Shown one piece after another: positions 7,736 through 14,718 of a DNA stretch of 19,029 nt. A model generated the notes under the pieces. That model had not been told where the DNA came from, did not search any database, and saw only the letters and a list, made by a program, of their open reading frames with translations. The stretch comes from Bacillota bacterium (lineage in GTDB: Bacteria; Bacillota; UBA4882; UBA10575): assembly GCA_012512605.1 (NCBI GenBank), contig JAAZDX010000011.1, positions 1-19,029 of the forward strand, written 5' to 3'. The translations under genes were made by a program, and so were the position numbers. Position 1 is the stretch's first letter; every line of letters begins with the position of its first letter.

Positions 7736-8585
7736 GAAGCCCGTTGACCTCCGGCCGGAAGCGGAAGATCCCACCGGCATGTGGTTGTCGGGCCAGTTCT
7801 TTCGGGTTCAGCGGATAACGGGCGGTGGTGATATACAGATCTTCAAGGGCACTCCCGCCAAACTGACAAGAAGTTACAAGCGAAACCGGCAGCAGAACAG
7901 TGGCAAGCATCGTCCCGGTCTCTGGATCCCAACGGGTCACCCGGCCACCCTGCCAATGGGCCACCCAAAGTTTTCCGTCCGCATCAACGGTCATGCCAGC
8001 GGGTAAACCAACCCCTTCCGGAAATTTAACCACCGTCCGTTTGTTGTTTAACGCCCCGGTCTCCGGAGTGAAATCAAAGGCGACAATCTCCCGGGTCGGC
8101 GTATCAACGTAATACATCAAACGGTAGTCCGGACTCCATCCAAGCCCCCACGGCAGGGTGGCATTGACCAACACCGGACGCACCGTATGGTCGTGCTCCA
8201 TACAGTAAAGGGTTCCCCAAGGCTTTTGGCTCAGAAGATCGGAGGTTCCGGCCCACAACCGTCCGGTCAAGTCGCATTTTCCACTAATGAAGCGGTTCTC
8301 GGAGGGATCCGGAATAAAGACGGACACCACTTCTTTCGTTTGCGGATCCAAAAGGTAAAGGCCACTTTGGAGCGCGATCACCGCCCCCCCGTCCCGCCGT
8401 GGGATATACGCCCCCACATGCTGGTTTACTTCCAACCAGTGCCGGTCCCCGGTCATTGGTTGGTAAGTATAGATTTTACTCCCCATCAGGTCCACCCAGT
8501 AAAAGGTTTGGGTTTCTTCTTCCCAACAAGGGTTTCCGCCCATCAAGGTTTTGCTGTCAACCACCAGCTCGACCTGGTTTTTCAT
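7713..8585 (-). CDS. SMP-30/regucalcin-like beta-propeller, probably non-catalytic
   Basis: The 290-residue product is a full-length six-bladed SMP-30/gluconolactonase-type propeller that can be aligned by eye to animal regucalcin. Shared segments include KLWVAHWQGGRVTRWDPETG (205-224), TSCQFGG (238-244) and RQPHAGGIF (266-274). Enzymatic members are metal-dependent lactonases with ligands equivalent to human Glu18, Asn154 and Asp204. Here those places hold Gly17 (MGGNPCW), Trp146 (LPWGLGW) and Ala196 (PAGM). The substrate residue equivalent to Asn103 is Ile100, while the Arg101 equivalent (Arg98) is kept. The protein has therefore probably lost lactonase activity and may bind a ligand or use other chemistry. 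The ATG at 8585 follows AAGGAGG. It lies 147 bases downstream of asnS, possibly as the operon's last gene. Confidence 0.85.
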   Translation of the reverse strand: MKNQVELVVDSKTLMGGNPCWEEETQTFYWVDLMGSKIYTYQPMTGDRHWLEVNQHVGAYIPRRDGGAVIALQSGLYLLDPQTKEVVSVFIPDPSENRFISGKCDLTGRLWAGTSDLLSQKPWGTLYCMEHDHTVRPVLVNATLPWGLGWSPDYRLMYYVDTPTREIVAFDFTPETGALNNKRTVVKFPEGVGLPAGMTVDADGKLWVAHWQGGRVTRWDPETGTMLATVLLPVSLVTSCQFGGSALEDLYITTARYPLNPKELARQPHAGGIFRFRPEVNGLPTPKYAS

Positions 8586-8732
8586 TGGCGCCCCTCCTTT
8601 GTCGGGTTTTGTCGTCTTTTACTGCAATTCGGTTCCCCTACCAAATTTTTGGCGACTGGTCTTGGTTACTAATAGTATCGCCCGATGCAACAGAAATTAT
8701 CCTGAAAATTATCCCTCCAAAAGCAAACCCGC

Positions 8733-10124
8733 CTAAAATTCGGCCAAATTGACCGTCCGCGGGAAGGGGAGCACATCCCGGATGTTGGTCATCCCCGTCA
8801 GGTACATAATCGCGCGCTCGAAACCAAGGCCAAAGCCGGCGTGCTTGGTACCGCCGTATTTACGTAGTTCAAGGTACCACCAATAATCAGCGAAGTCCAG
8901 CCCACACTCGTCCATGCGGGCTTCCAATAACGGAAGGCGTTCCTCCCTTTGGCTACCGCCAATGATCTCACCGACACCCGGAACCAATAGATCCATCGCC
9001 GCCACAGTCCGGCCGTCATCATTAAGCCGCATATAAAAGGCTTTGATCGCTTTGGGGTAATCGGTCACAAACACCGGCTTCTTAAAGACCTTTTCGGTCA
9101 GGTAACGTTCGTGTTCGGTCTGGAGGTCAGCCCCCCACGCCACCGGATATTTAAAGCTTTGGTCCGCTTTTTCAAGGAGCTCGATGGCTTCCGTGTAGGA
9201 GATCATCGCAAAATCAGAATTTACCACATTGTCCAGCCTCGAAAGAAGGCCCGGATCGATAAACCGGTTAAAGAACTCCATCTCTTCCGGCGCCTGCTCC
9301 AAACAGTAGTTAATGATGTATTTAAGCATCTCTTCCGCCAATACCATATTGTCGTTCAGATCGGCGAAGGCGATCTCCGGTTCCACCATCCAAAACTCGG
9401 CGGCGTGCCGGGGGGTATTGGAGTTTTCCGCACGGAAGGTCGGCCCGAAGGTATAGACGTTGCGGAAGGCCATACAGAAAGTCTCCGCTTCCAACTGTCC
9501 GCTCACGGTTAAATGGGTCTCTTTGCCGAAAAAGTCTTGGCGAAAATCAACCCGACCCGCTTCATCCCGGGGAATACTGTTTAAATCAAGGGTCGAAACG
9601 CGAAACATTTGGCCGGCCCCTTCACAGTCACTCCCAGTAATAATCGGCGTGTGGACATACACAAAATTCCGCTCTTGGAAAAAACGGTGGATCGCATAGG
9701 CGGCCAACGAGCGCACGCGGAAAACCGCGGAAAAAGTATTGGAGCGCGGCCTAAGATGGGCGATGGTCCGCAAGTACTCCAGCGAATGCCGTTTTTTCTG
9801 TAAAGGATAATCCGGTTCGGATCGTCCATCGATGGTAATTGCCGTTGCTTTTAACTCCCATGGTTGTTTCGCCCCTGGGCTCTCCACCAGCTCGCCTTCG
9901 ATCCGCAGGGCAGTAGCAATCGGTAGTTTCGCAATCTCTTGGAAATTGGGTAACTTGTCGTCGAAGACTACCTGGATATTTTGGAAGAAAGAGCCGTCAT
10001 TAAGTTCGATAAAACCAAAGCTTTTCGAGACCCGGAGGGTCCGTACCCAACCGCTAACTTTGAGCGAACGGCCCAAATAGGATTCGGGATCCCGGAAAAT
10101 CTGTTTTACTAATACTTCTCCCAT
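8733..10124 (-). CDS. asnS: Asparaginyl-tRNA synthetase
   Basis: AsnRS charges tRNA-Asn with asparagine in the cytoplasm. The 463-residue product matches the bacterial length (E. coli 466). It has an N-terminal OB-fold anticodon-binding domain (about 15-110, with SGWVRTLR and GFIELNDGS), then a class II catalytic core with motif 2 (FRAENSNTPRHAAEFWMVEPE, about 220-240) and motif 3 (GFGLGFERAIMYLTG, 430-444) ending in DVLPFPRT. The THLTVSGQLEAE segment is typical of AsnRS rather than AspRS. The ATG at 10124 has GGGGG seven bases upstream; an ATG two codons earlier lies too close to it. It sits 67 bases after asnA, so Asn synthesis and its use are probably co-transcribed. No T-box leader is seen. 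Confidence 0.96.
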   Translation of the reverse strand: MGEVLVKQIFRDPESYLGRSLKVSGWVRTLRVSKSFGFIELNDGSFFQNIQVVFDDKLPNFQEIAKLPIATALRIEGELVESPGAKQPWELKATAITIDGRSEPDYPLQKKRHSLEYLRTIAHLRPRSNTFSAVFRVRSLAAYAIHRFFQERNFVYVHTPIITGSDCEGAGQMFRVSTLDLNSIPRDEAGRVDFRQDFFGKETHLTVSGQLEAETFCMAFRNVYTFGPTFRAENSNTPRHAAEFWMVEPEIAFADLNDNMVLAEEMLKYIINYCLEQAPEEMEFFNRFIDPGLLSRLDNVVNSDFAMISYTEAIELLEKADQSFKYPVAWGADLQTEHERYLTEKVFKKPVFVTDYPKAIKAFYMRLNDDGRTVAAMDLLVPGVGEIIGGSQREERLPLLEARMDECGLDFADYWWYLELRKYGGTKHAGFGLGFERAIMYLTGMTNIRDVLPFPRTVNLAEF

Positions 10125-10191
10125 GTTCATTCCCCCAACTTTGAATCGCTTTTCTATGTGTAAAAGCCCCGTGGCACTTTTCTTTATCCGC

Positions 10192-11214
10192 TTACAAGAG
10201 AAAGATCTCCGCTTCTCGGCAGGCCTCGATCATGTCGGCGGGCCAAACGGAGGCTTGGACTTCCCCAATATGGGCCTTCTTCAGGAAATACATGCACAAA
10301 CGCGACTGGCCAATCCCGCCACCAATGGTATAAGGGAGCTTACCCGCAAGTAAATCCCGGTGGTAAGCCAGGGCCAACCGCTCTTCGCAGCCTGCTTCCT
10401 TGACCTGTTTCTGCAGGCTTTCCGCGTCAACCCGGATCCCCATCGACGAGATCTCCATCGCCTTCTCCAGTAAATCATACCAGAGAATTATATCCCCGTT
10501 AAGGCTCCAGTCGTCGTAATCAGGCGCGCGACCGTCATGGCGCTGTCCTGACTTCAGGGTTCCCCCGATCTTCATGATAAATACCGCCCCCCATTCCCGG
10601 GCGATCATTTCTTCCCTTGCTTTGGGGGTGGCCTCCGGATAGCGGTCTTCCAACTCCTGAGTAGTAACAAATTTAATCTCTGCCGGTAAATCCGCGGGAA
10701 GCACAGGATAGAACTGCCGAATATAGGCCTCGGTCTCCTGTAACACCCGATAAATGGCCCGTACGGTCTTTTTTAGGGTGTCAACTGTCCTTTCCTCCCG
10801 TCGGATTACCCTCTCCCAGTCCCACTGGTCAACATAGATTGAATGCAGGTTATCGAGTTCATCATCCCGGCGGATCGCATTCATATCGGTATATAATCCT
10901 TCGCCGGGACCAAAATTGTAATTCTGTAGAGCCATCCGCTTCCACTTCGCTAGGGATTGGACGATCTCGCAGCATTGTCCGTTTAACCCTTTCACATCAA
11001 AGCTGACCGGTCGCTCCGTACCGGTCAGATTATCGTTTAACCCCGATTCAGGTGTTACGAATAAGGGAGCAGAGACCCGGACCAAACCCAATTCTTGCGC
11101 CAACGCATTTTCAAAATAATCTTTCAGTTTTTTGATGGCAATTTGCGTATCCTTAACCCCCAGGAGTGACCGGTACTGTTTTGGGGTACAAACGGAGTAA
11201 GGTAGTTCAATCAT
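10192..11214 (-). CDS. asnA: Aspartate-ammonia ligase (asparagine synthetase A)
   Basis: AsnA makes asparagine from aspartate, ammonia and ATP through an aspartyl-adenylate; its fold is related to class II Asp/Asn-tRNA synthetases. The 340-residue product shows the family signatures QSLAKWKRMAL, GEGLYTDMNAIRRD, YVDQWDWERV, RHDGRAPDYDDW, SSMGIRVD and, near the end, GGGIGQSRLCMYFL (298-311). It has the usual length (E. coli 330). The ATG at 11214 follows AGGAGGAG; the frame runs further upstream but that part lacks a ribosome site and overlaps the neighbouring gene. It lies 64 bases downstream of HD-GYP paralogue 2 and 67 upstream of asnS. No AsnC-type regulator is in view. Confidence 0.97.
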   Translation of the reverse strand: MIELPYSVCTPKQYRSLLGVKDTQIAIKKLKDYFENALAQELGLVRVSAPLFVTPESGLNDNLTGTERPVSFDVKGLNGQCCEIVQSLAKWKRMALQNYNFGPGEGLYTDMNAIRRDDELDNLHSIYVDQWDWERVIRREERTVDTLKKTVRAIYRVLQETEAYIRQFYPVLPADLPAEIKFVTTQELEDRYPEATPKAREEMIAREWGAVFIMKIGGTLKSGQRHDGRAPDYDDWSLNGDIILWYDLLEKAMEISSMGIRVDAESLQKQVKEAGCEERLALAYHRDLLAGKLPYTIGGGIGQSRLCMYFLKKAHIGEVQASVWPADMIEACREAEIFLL

Positions 11215-11278
11215 TAAGTCTCCTCCTATCATCAGCCGTGCAATTATTAACCCATTGAAGCTTGGTTCAGTAGCGTAA

Positions 11279-12301
11279 CTAAAGAACCCGTTTCTCAATC
11301 CGGGAAAACTCCGTCACCGGTAACTCCAGCAGGTCCGAAATTTTTTCCGGGTTTTGCAGCACTATTTTCGTGGCAGAAACAGCCACCACAACCCGTTGTT
11401 CCCCTCCGGTCAGCTCCACCATGCTGCCCACCGGGTAAAGGGCAACCGACTGGCGCAGGGCCTGGACGACCGTCCGATTATACTTGGCCGGACTCTCAGC
11501 CGCCAACTTCTCCAGCGCCTGATCGTTCCAGAGGAGCTCACCGTAAGCCGGGTTGGAGACCATGGCATCGAAGGAATCGGCTATCCCCACAATCTTCGCG
11601 GCGAGGGGGATATCGACCCCAATTAGCCCAAGGGGGTAACCGGAACCATCTTCCCGCTCGTGGTGCTGATAGGCAATGTTGGCAACCTTCAGCGAAAAAC
11701 TAGTCCGTAAAATATCTAATCCCCTTTTCGTATGTTGTTTAATTTGGGCCGAATCCATTGCCGAAAGGGCTTGAAGCTTCTTAATCGCCGCCTTGATGTA
11801 AGCTTTGCCTAGATCGTGGAGGAACGCACCGATGGCGAGTTCCTTCAATTCTTCCTGTTCAAGCTTGAGCTGCCTTCCCATCAAGACGGAAATGACCGCC
11901 ACATTGAGGGAATGATTATAAAGATAGTTGTCGGGCGTTTTTATATCGATAATATCAAAAACCCGGTCTTCCTGTTGTAACACATCCTTTAAAAGCCCTT
12001 CGACAATGAAAGAGATTAACAGTTCGTTAAGGGGCTTACGCTCCACAACGCGAATGAGCGATTCGCGCAAAATACGGATGGCTTCAACCCGGATCTTATC
12101 GCCCAGGGGACCGGTGCAGTCCCATTCCTCATCGGGTGATTCATAAACATATAAATGGGTGTATTCCATTCTTTCCAATCGCTGCAGATAGGAAGGGGTC
12201 ATTCTTGTCCCCTTAGTCAACAGGATTCTTCCGTCATTGCCAAAGATCGCGTGCGCTAGAAACATCTCTTCTGAAATCTCATTTAATGGTAAATATTTCA
12301 T
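11279..12301 (-). CDS. HD-GYP domain protein (paralogue 2), partly degenerate
   Basis: This 340-residue protein is collinear with the one at 2756-3784: the same N-terminal module (YLPLNEISEEMFLAHAIF, DGRILL, YTHLYV), the same core and the same VALYPVGS tail (287-294). Metal ligands are conserved (H130, HD 162-163, H190, HH 213-214, GYP 221-223, D242). However, the ILxKxGxLTxxE segment expected after the HD is replaced by AAIKKLQALSAMDSAQ, and the SxRxYR stretch after the last Asp reads SNPAYGE. In studied HD-GYPs that basic stretch contacts the c-di-GMP phosphates, so substrate binding may be altered. The ATG at 12301 follows GGGAGGGG; in-frame codons further upstream are less plausible. It heads a possible operon with asnA and asnS. 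Confidence 0.85.
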   Translation of the reverse strand: MKYLPLNEISEEMFLAHAIFGNDGRILLTKGTRMTPSYLQRLERMEYTHLYVYESPDEEWDCTGPLGDKIRVEAIRILRESLIRVVERKPLNELLISFIVEGLLKDVLQQEDRVFDIIDIKTPDNYLYNHSLNVAVISVLMGRQLKLEQEELKELAIGAFLHDLGKAYIKAAIKKLQALSAMDSAQIKQHTKRGLDILRTSFSLKVANIAYQHHEREDGSGYPLGLIGVDIPLAAKIVGIADSFDAMVSNPAYGELLWNDQALEKLAAESPAKYNRTVVQALRQSVALYPVGSMVELTGGEQRVVVAVSATKIVLQNPEKISDLLELPVTEFSRIEKRVL

Positions 12302-12338
12302 TTTTCCCCTCCCTCCCAACACTGCAAAATTTAACCTA

Positions 12339-12434
12339 ATAGAGATGAATTCTCTATCGGGAATATTTTCCCTCTAATCGCCGTTGTTGCGAATTTGTTT
12401 ACTTTACTATACGTAAACCGGGGGGTTAACCCCA
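12339..12434. promoter_or_regulatory. Cluster of four inverted repeats ahead of HD-GYP paralogue 2
   Basis: Four inverted repeats lie here: ATAGAG/CTCTAT (12339-12344 and 12352-12357), GGGAA/TTCCC (12359-12363 and 12368-12372), GTTTAC/GTAAAC (12397-12402 and 12413-12418), and the perfect palindrome GGGGTTAACCCC (12423-12434), which covers the rseP stop codon. None has a proper U-tract. They could be operators, an RNA leader structure, or for the last an imperfect rseP terminator. Confidence 0.35.
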
Positions 12435-13715
12435 GACCAGTTGGATAATGTCATTGAAAAGGACAAAAACGGCTAAGGCCATCAACAGCACAAAACCAAC
12501 CATGGAGATCCTTGCTTCCCGCTCCGGCGAAAGAGGTTTTCCTCTAATCCCCTCTAGGATAAAGAGCAGGAGGCGGCCTCCGTCCAGGGCCGGAAAAGGC
12601 AAGAGATTGGTCGCCCCAATGGCGATGCTGATCAAGGCCGAGATGTTCAACAGGTTAAGCAGGATTAAGGAGAGCGTGGGGCTATAACTCACCGCTTCAC
12701 TCATCATGCTGACGATCCGCACTGGCCCCGCCAGTTGGGTCAGGGAGACTTTACCCGTCAACAACCAGCCAAAACTATAAACTACACTCCGGATCACCGA
12801 GTAAATATAAACAACGGCTTGTTTCAAGATCATACCGCTTCCACCGCGGAGCGTCCGGAAGGAAAGTCCCGTATCGAAAAAAGTGGTGCCTTGCTCTAAC
12901 CTCGGTATAAGCTGCAGCGTCTCCTCCCGACCGGCTCGTAAGACGGTTACGGTAATCGGTTGGTCTTGCTTCTCCTGGACCAGCCTACTGATGTCTTTTT
13001 TTGTCGATACAGGCTGCCCATCAAGGCGGATGATCCGGTCCCCCGGTAATAACCCTCCTGCTTCCGCTGGTGAATCGGGGACAATATACTGAACGAGTGT
13101 GGATTCTTCACCGTAAGGTTCGGCCGCACCAAAACCGAGAATATAACGTTCCGCAGGAATAATATCCGGAACAAAGAGCACCTGTTTTTTTTCAGCACCC
13201 CGTTGGAGCTGGATAATGCTTGGTTTTCCGTTATTAATGGCCATAAAAGAATAGAAGTCTGATGGTTGGTACACCCGTCGCCCGTCATAACGGAGAATCC
13301 GGTCGCCGGTCATCAGTCCCGCCTCAGCCGCAGGCGAGCCGGGAGGAACTGGACCCAGAACCATTGAACTGTATCCGATCACGGCAAAGACGACACAGAG
13401 AAAGAACAGGGCCGAGAGGAAGTTCATGACCGGGCCTCCGGCAACTACCGCCATTCTGACCGCCAATGGCTTCTTACTGAAAGACCGCGCACTATCGGAA
13501 GCTTCTTCTTCTCCTTCCAAAAGCACAAAAGCACCGACCGGAAAAAGTCGTAGAGAAAAGGTTGTTTCTCCTTTTTTTGTGCTGAAGAGTTTTGGCCCAA
13601 AAAATAGTGAAAATTCCAAAACTCTAATCCCTGCAGCTTTCGCTACTAAATAGTGGCCCAATTCATGTAAGATCACAATTAAGTTCAAAGCCAAAATGGC
13701 GATCAATATATTCAT
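12426..13715 (-). CDS. rseP: RseP/RasP-family site-2 intramembrane zinc protease
   Basis: Site-2 proteases cut transmembrane substrates such as anti-sigma factors and leftover signal peptides. The 429-residue product has the active-site HELGH (17-21) in the first membrane helix, the GGPVMNF segment (93-99), two PDZ domains (about 118-190 and 205-272), and the second catalytic motif NLLPFPALDGGR (370-381, Asp378 as third zinc ligand), plus a C-terminal helix (about 404-424). Many Firmicute RasP proteins have one PDZ; two is the E. coli RseP arrangement. The ATG at 13715 is six bases after GGAGG; upstream in-frame starts leave no room for a ribosome site. The usual neighbours dxr, cdsA or proS are absent here. 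Confidence 0.93.
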   Translation of the reverse strand: MNILIAILALNLIVILHELGHYLVAKAAGIRVLEFSLFFGPKLFSTKKGETTFSLRLFPVGAFVLLEGEEEASDSARSFSKKPLAVRMAVVAGGPVMNFLSALFFLCVVFAVIGYSSMVLGPVPPGSPAAEAGLMTGDRILRYDGRRVYQPSDFYSFMAINNGKPSIIQLQRGAEKKQVLFVPDIIPAERYILGFGAAEPYGEESTLVQYIVPDSPAEAGGLLPGDRIIRLDGQPVSTKKDISRLVQEKQDQPITVTVLRAGREETLQLIPRLEQGTTFFDTGLSFRTLRGGSGMILKQAVVYIYSVIRSVVYSFGWLLTGKVSLTQLAGPVRIVSMMSEAVSYSPTLSLILLNLLNISALISIAIGATNLLPFPALDGGRLLLFILEGIRGKPLSPEREARISMVGFVLLMALAVFVLFNDIIQLVWG

Positions 13716-13885
13716 CCTCATCCTCCTTCTCTCCACCAAGACTAAAGGGCCTTCTACCCGATGCTTATTTAATCTCTCTTCCTAGCAATAACTATCGCCG
13801 GTGCGAACAGTTACGTATCTGGTAAAACGCTGCGTTCAATCTAAAGTTCCACTATGCTTCTTTCTTACTACTTCCATTATGCTCG

Positions 13886-13916
13886 AAAAAAAGGGTCCTT
13901 AGCCAGGGCCCTTTTT
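13886..13916 (-). terminator. Bidirectional intrinsic terminator or attenuator ahead of rseP
   Basis: The stem AAAGGGTCC (13890-13898) pairs with GGGCCCTTT (13906-13914) with one G-U pair, around a 7-base loop. Seven A's flank it on the left (a U-tract for the minus strand) and five T's on the right (a U-tract for the plus strand). It may end transcription of the gene at 14142-14636 or of the transcript starting near 14052. Either way it lies 170 bases before rseP. Confidence 0.8.
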
Positions 13917-13940
13917 CGTCTTGCCTACCAAATCATTTCT

Positions 13941-13975
13941 GGTCGCTGGTCGCTCGTCACTCGTCGCTCGTATGC
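13941..13975. repeat. Heptanucleotide tandem array
   Basis: Five consecutive 7-bp units: GGTCGCT, GGTCGCT, CGTCACT, CGTCGCT, CGTATGC. The consensus is close to the CTCGTTG/CTCGTCT units at 207-220, so the same type of repeat occurs in two intergenic regions of this window. Confidence 0.6.
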
Positions 13976-14058
13976 GTAGATACCTTTGCCCGCATTTACC
14001 AAACCGCTAGCAACACGAGCGGCCACATTGAACAGTGCTTTATCCTACCTTTGTTTCT

Positions 14059-14088
14059 AGTATACTTTAGTAGAATAAACCCAATCAA
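14059..14088 (-). promoter_or_regulatory. Promoter reading toward rseP
   Basis: The minus strand has TTGATT (14083-14088), 18 bases, then TATACT (14059-14064). A transcript would start near 14052, run through the heptamer array and meet the terminator at 13886-13916 before reaching rseP. Confidence 0.5.
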
Positions 14089-14141
14089 ACATTTAAAGCT
14101 AACTAACGATCCTAAACTACCGCACAAATCTTAAGTCCAGC

Positions 14142-14636
14142 TTAGTAGTTAACACCCAACCCAATTTGAAAACTAAAACTCTTCCCGTTTTGGTCGGTTT
14201 CCGCTAATAACCCACCCCGGAGATCCAAATTATCAACCAGGTCTAATACCACACCCAATTCCATTTGGGCGGTCAGTCGGTTACTCGCCAGGGAAAGACT
14301 GAGATCGCCAATGAACCCCATGTACTCGTCGAGGGGCATAAAGATATTCGCACCGACGAAAGGTGCCTGATTAATCGCGCCCAGAAGTAAGGCTAGATTG
14401 GAATCGAATTCGTATTTCGCCCCGATTTTGGTCGCGTCTTTTCTGATCGTCACGCACAACCCAACTTCGGAAGTAACGCCGTATTCGGTGCTCAGTTGCA
14501 AACCCTTATCCCCAACAAACATTAATGTGGTCTCACCGCCTTTTGCCCGGACCTCCGGTGTGTTAAGGCCCAAAGCAACCTGAGGCATAAGTAACAGACA
14601 GATCACTAGGAAACCGACGAAAAAAGATTTTCCCAT
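14142..14636 (-). CDS. Secreted small beta-barrel protein, candidate outer-membrane protein
   Basis: I do not recognise a named family. The 164-residue product starts with a signal peptide (K3, hydrophobic 5-19, likely cleavage after VALG at 20-23). The remainder is rich in alternating-hydrophobic strands (TTLMFVG, LQLSTEYG, IGAKYEF, LTAQMELGVVLDL, LDLRGGLLAE). It ends SFQIGLGVNY: a terminal aromatic (Tyr164) with hydrophobics at positions 3, 5, 7 and 9 from the end, which is the BAM-recognised beta-signal of outer-membrane barrels. The size would suit a small barrel of roughly 8 strands. The ATG at 14636 follows AAGGAGGAG. It lies 82 bases downstream of the DUF4015 gene, itself secreted. A lumenal or cell-wall beta protein in a monoderm is the alternative. 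Confidence 0.65.
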   Translation of the reverse strand: MGKSFFVGFLVICLLLMPQVALGLNTPEVRAKGGETTLMFVGDKGLQLSTEYGVTSEVGLCVTIRKDATKIGAKYEFDSNLALLLGAINQAPFVGANIFMPLDEYMGFIGDLSLSLASNRLTAQMELGVVLDLVDNLDLRGGLLAETDQNGKSFSFQIGLGVNY

Positions 14637-14680
14637 CCTGGTCTCCTCCTTTCTTTTTTCTGCTCTGACTCCTTTCGTCG

Positions 14681-14686
14681 ATTATA
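14681..14686 (-). promoter_or_regulatory. Possible -10 box for the barrel gene
   Basis: The minus strand has a perfect TATAAT here, 45 bases before the start codon at 14636, but no recognisable -35 element at 16-18 bases. The gene could equally be read through from the DUF4015 gene. Confidence 0.3.
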
Positions 14687-14718
14687 TGCCAATTTCGTGA
14701 ATGGGACCGGGTTTCCCT

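Larger units (their letters stand above)
13716..14141. other. Long intergenic region / rseP leader
   Basis: No supported gene lies in these 426 bases. They contain a promoter (14059-14088), a small hairpin (CCGCT 14004-14008, AGCGG 14018-14022), a heptamer array (13941-13975) and a strong bidirectional terminator (13886-13916), all upstream of rseP. A minus-strand stretch open from about 14047 to 13927 lacks a plausible start and runs through the heptamers, so it is not called. Confidence 0.6.

Noticed and set aside
11215..11278. T-box or other riboswitch before asnA
   Set aside because: Only 64 bases, no conserved T-box sequence and no terminator/antiterminator pair.
11215..11298. 28-codon N-terminal extension of AsnA
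   Set aside because: Overlaps the end of HD-GYP 2, lacks a ribosome site, and the ATG at 11214 has a strong AGGAGGAG and gives the family length.
13927..14047. Minus-strand open stretch containing LFNVAARVASGLVNAGKGIYA
   Set aside because: No plausible start codon with a ribosome site, and the frame runs into the heptamer array; kept only as a note in the intergenic entry.
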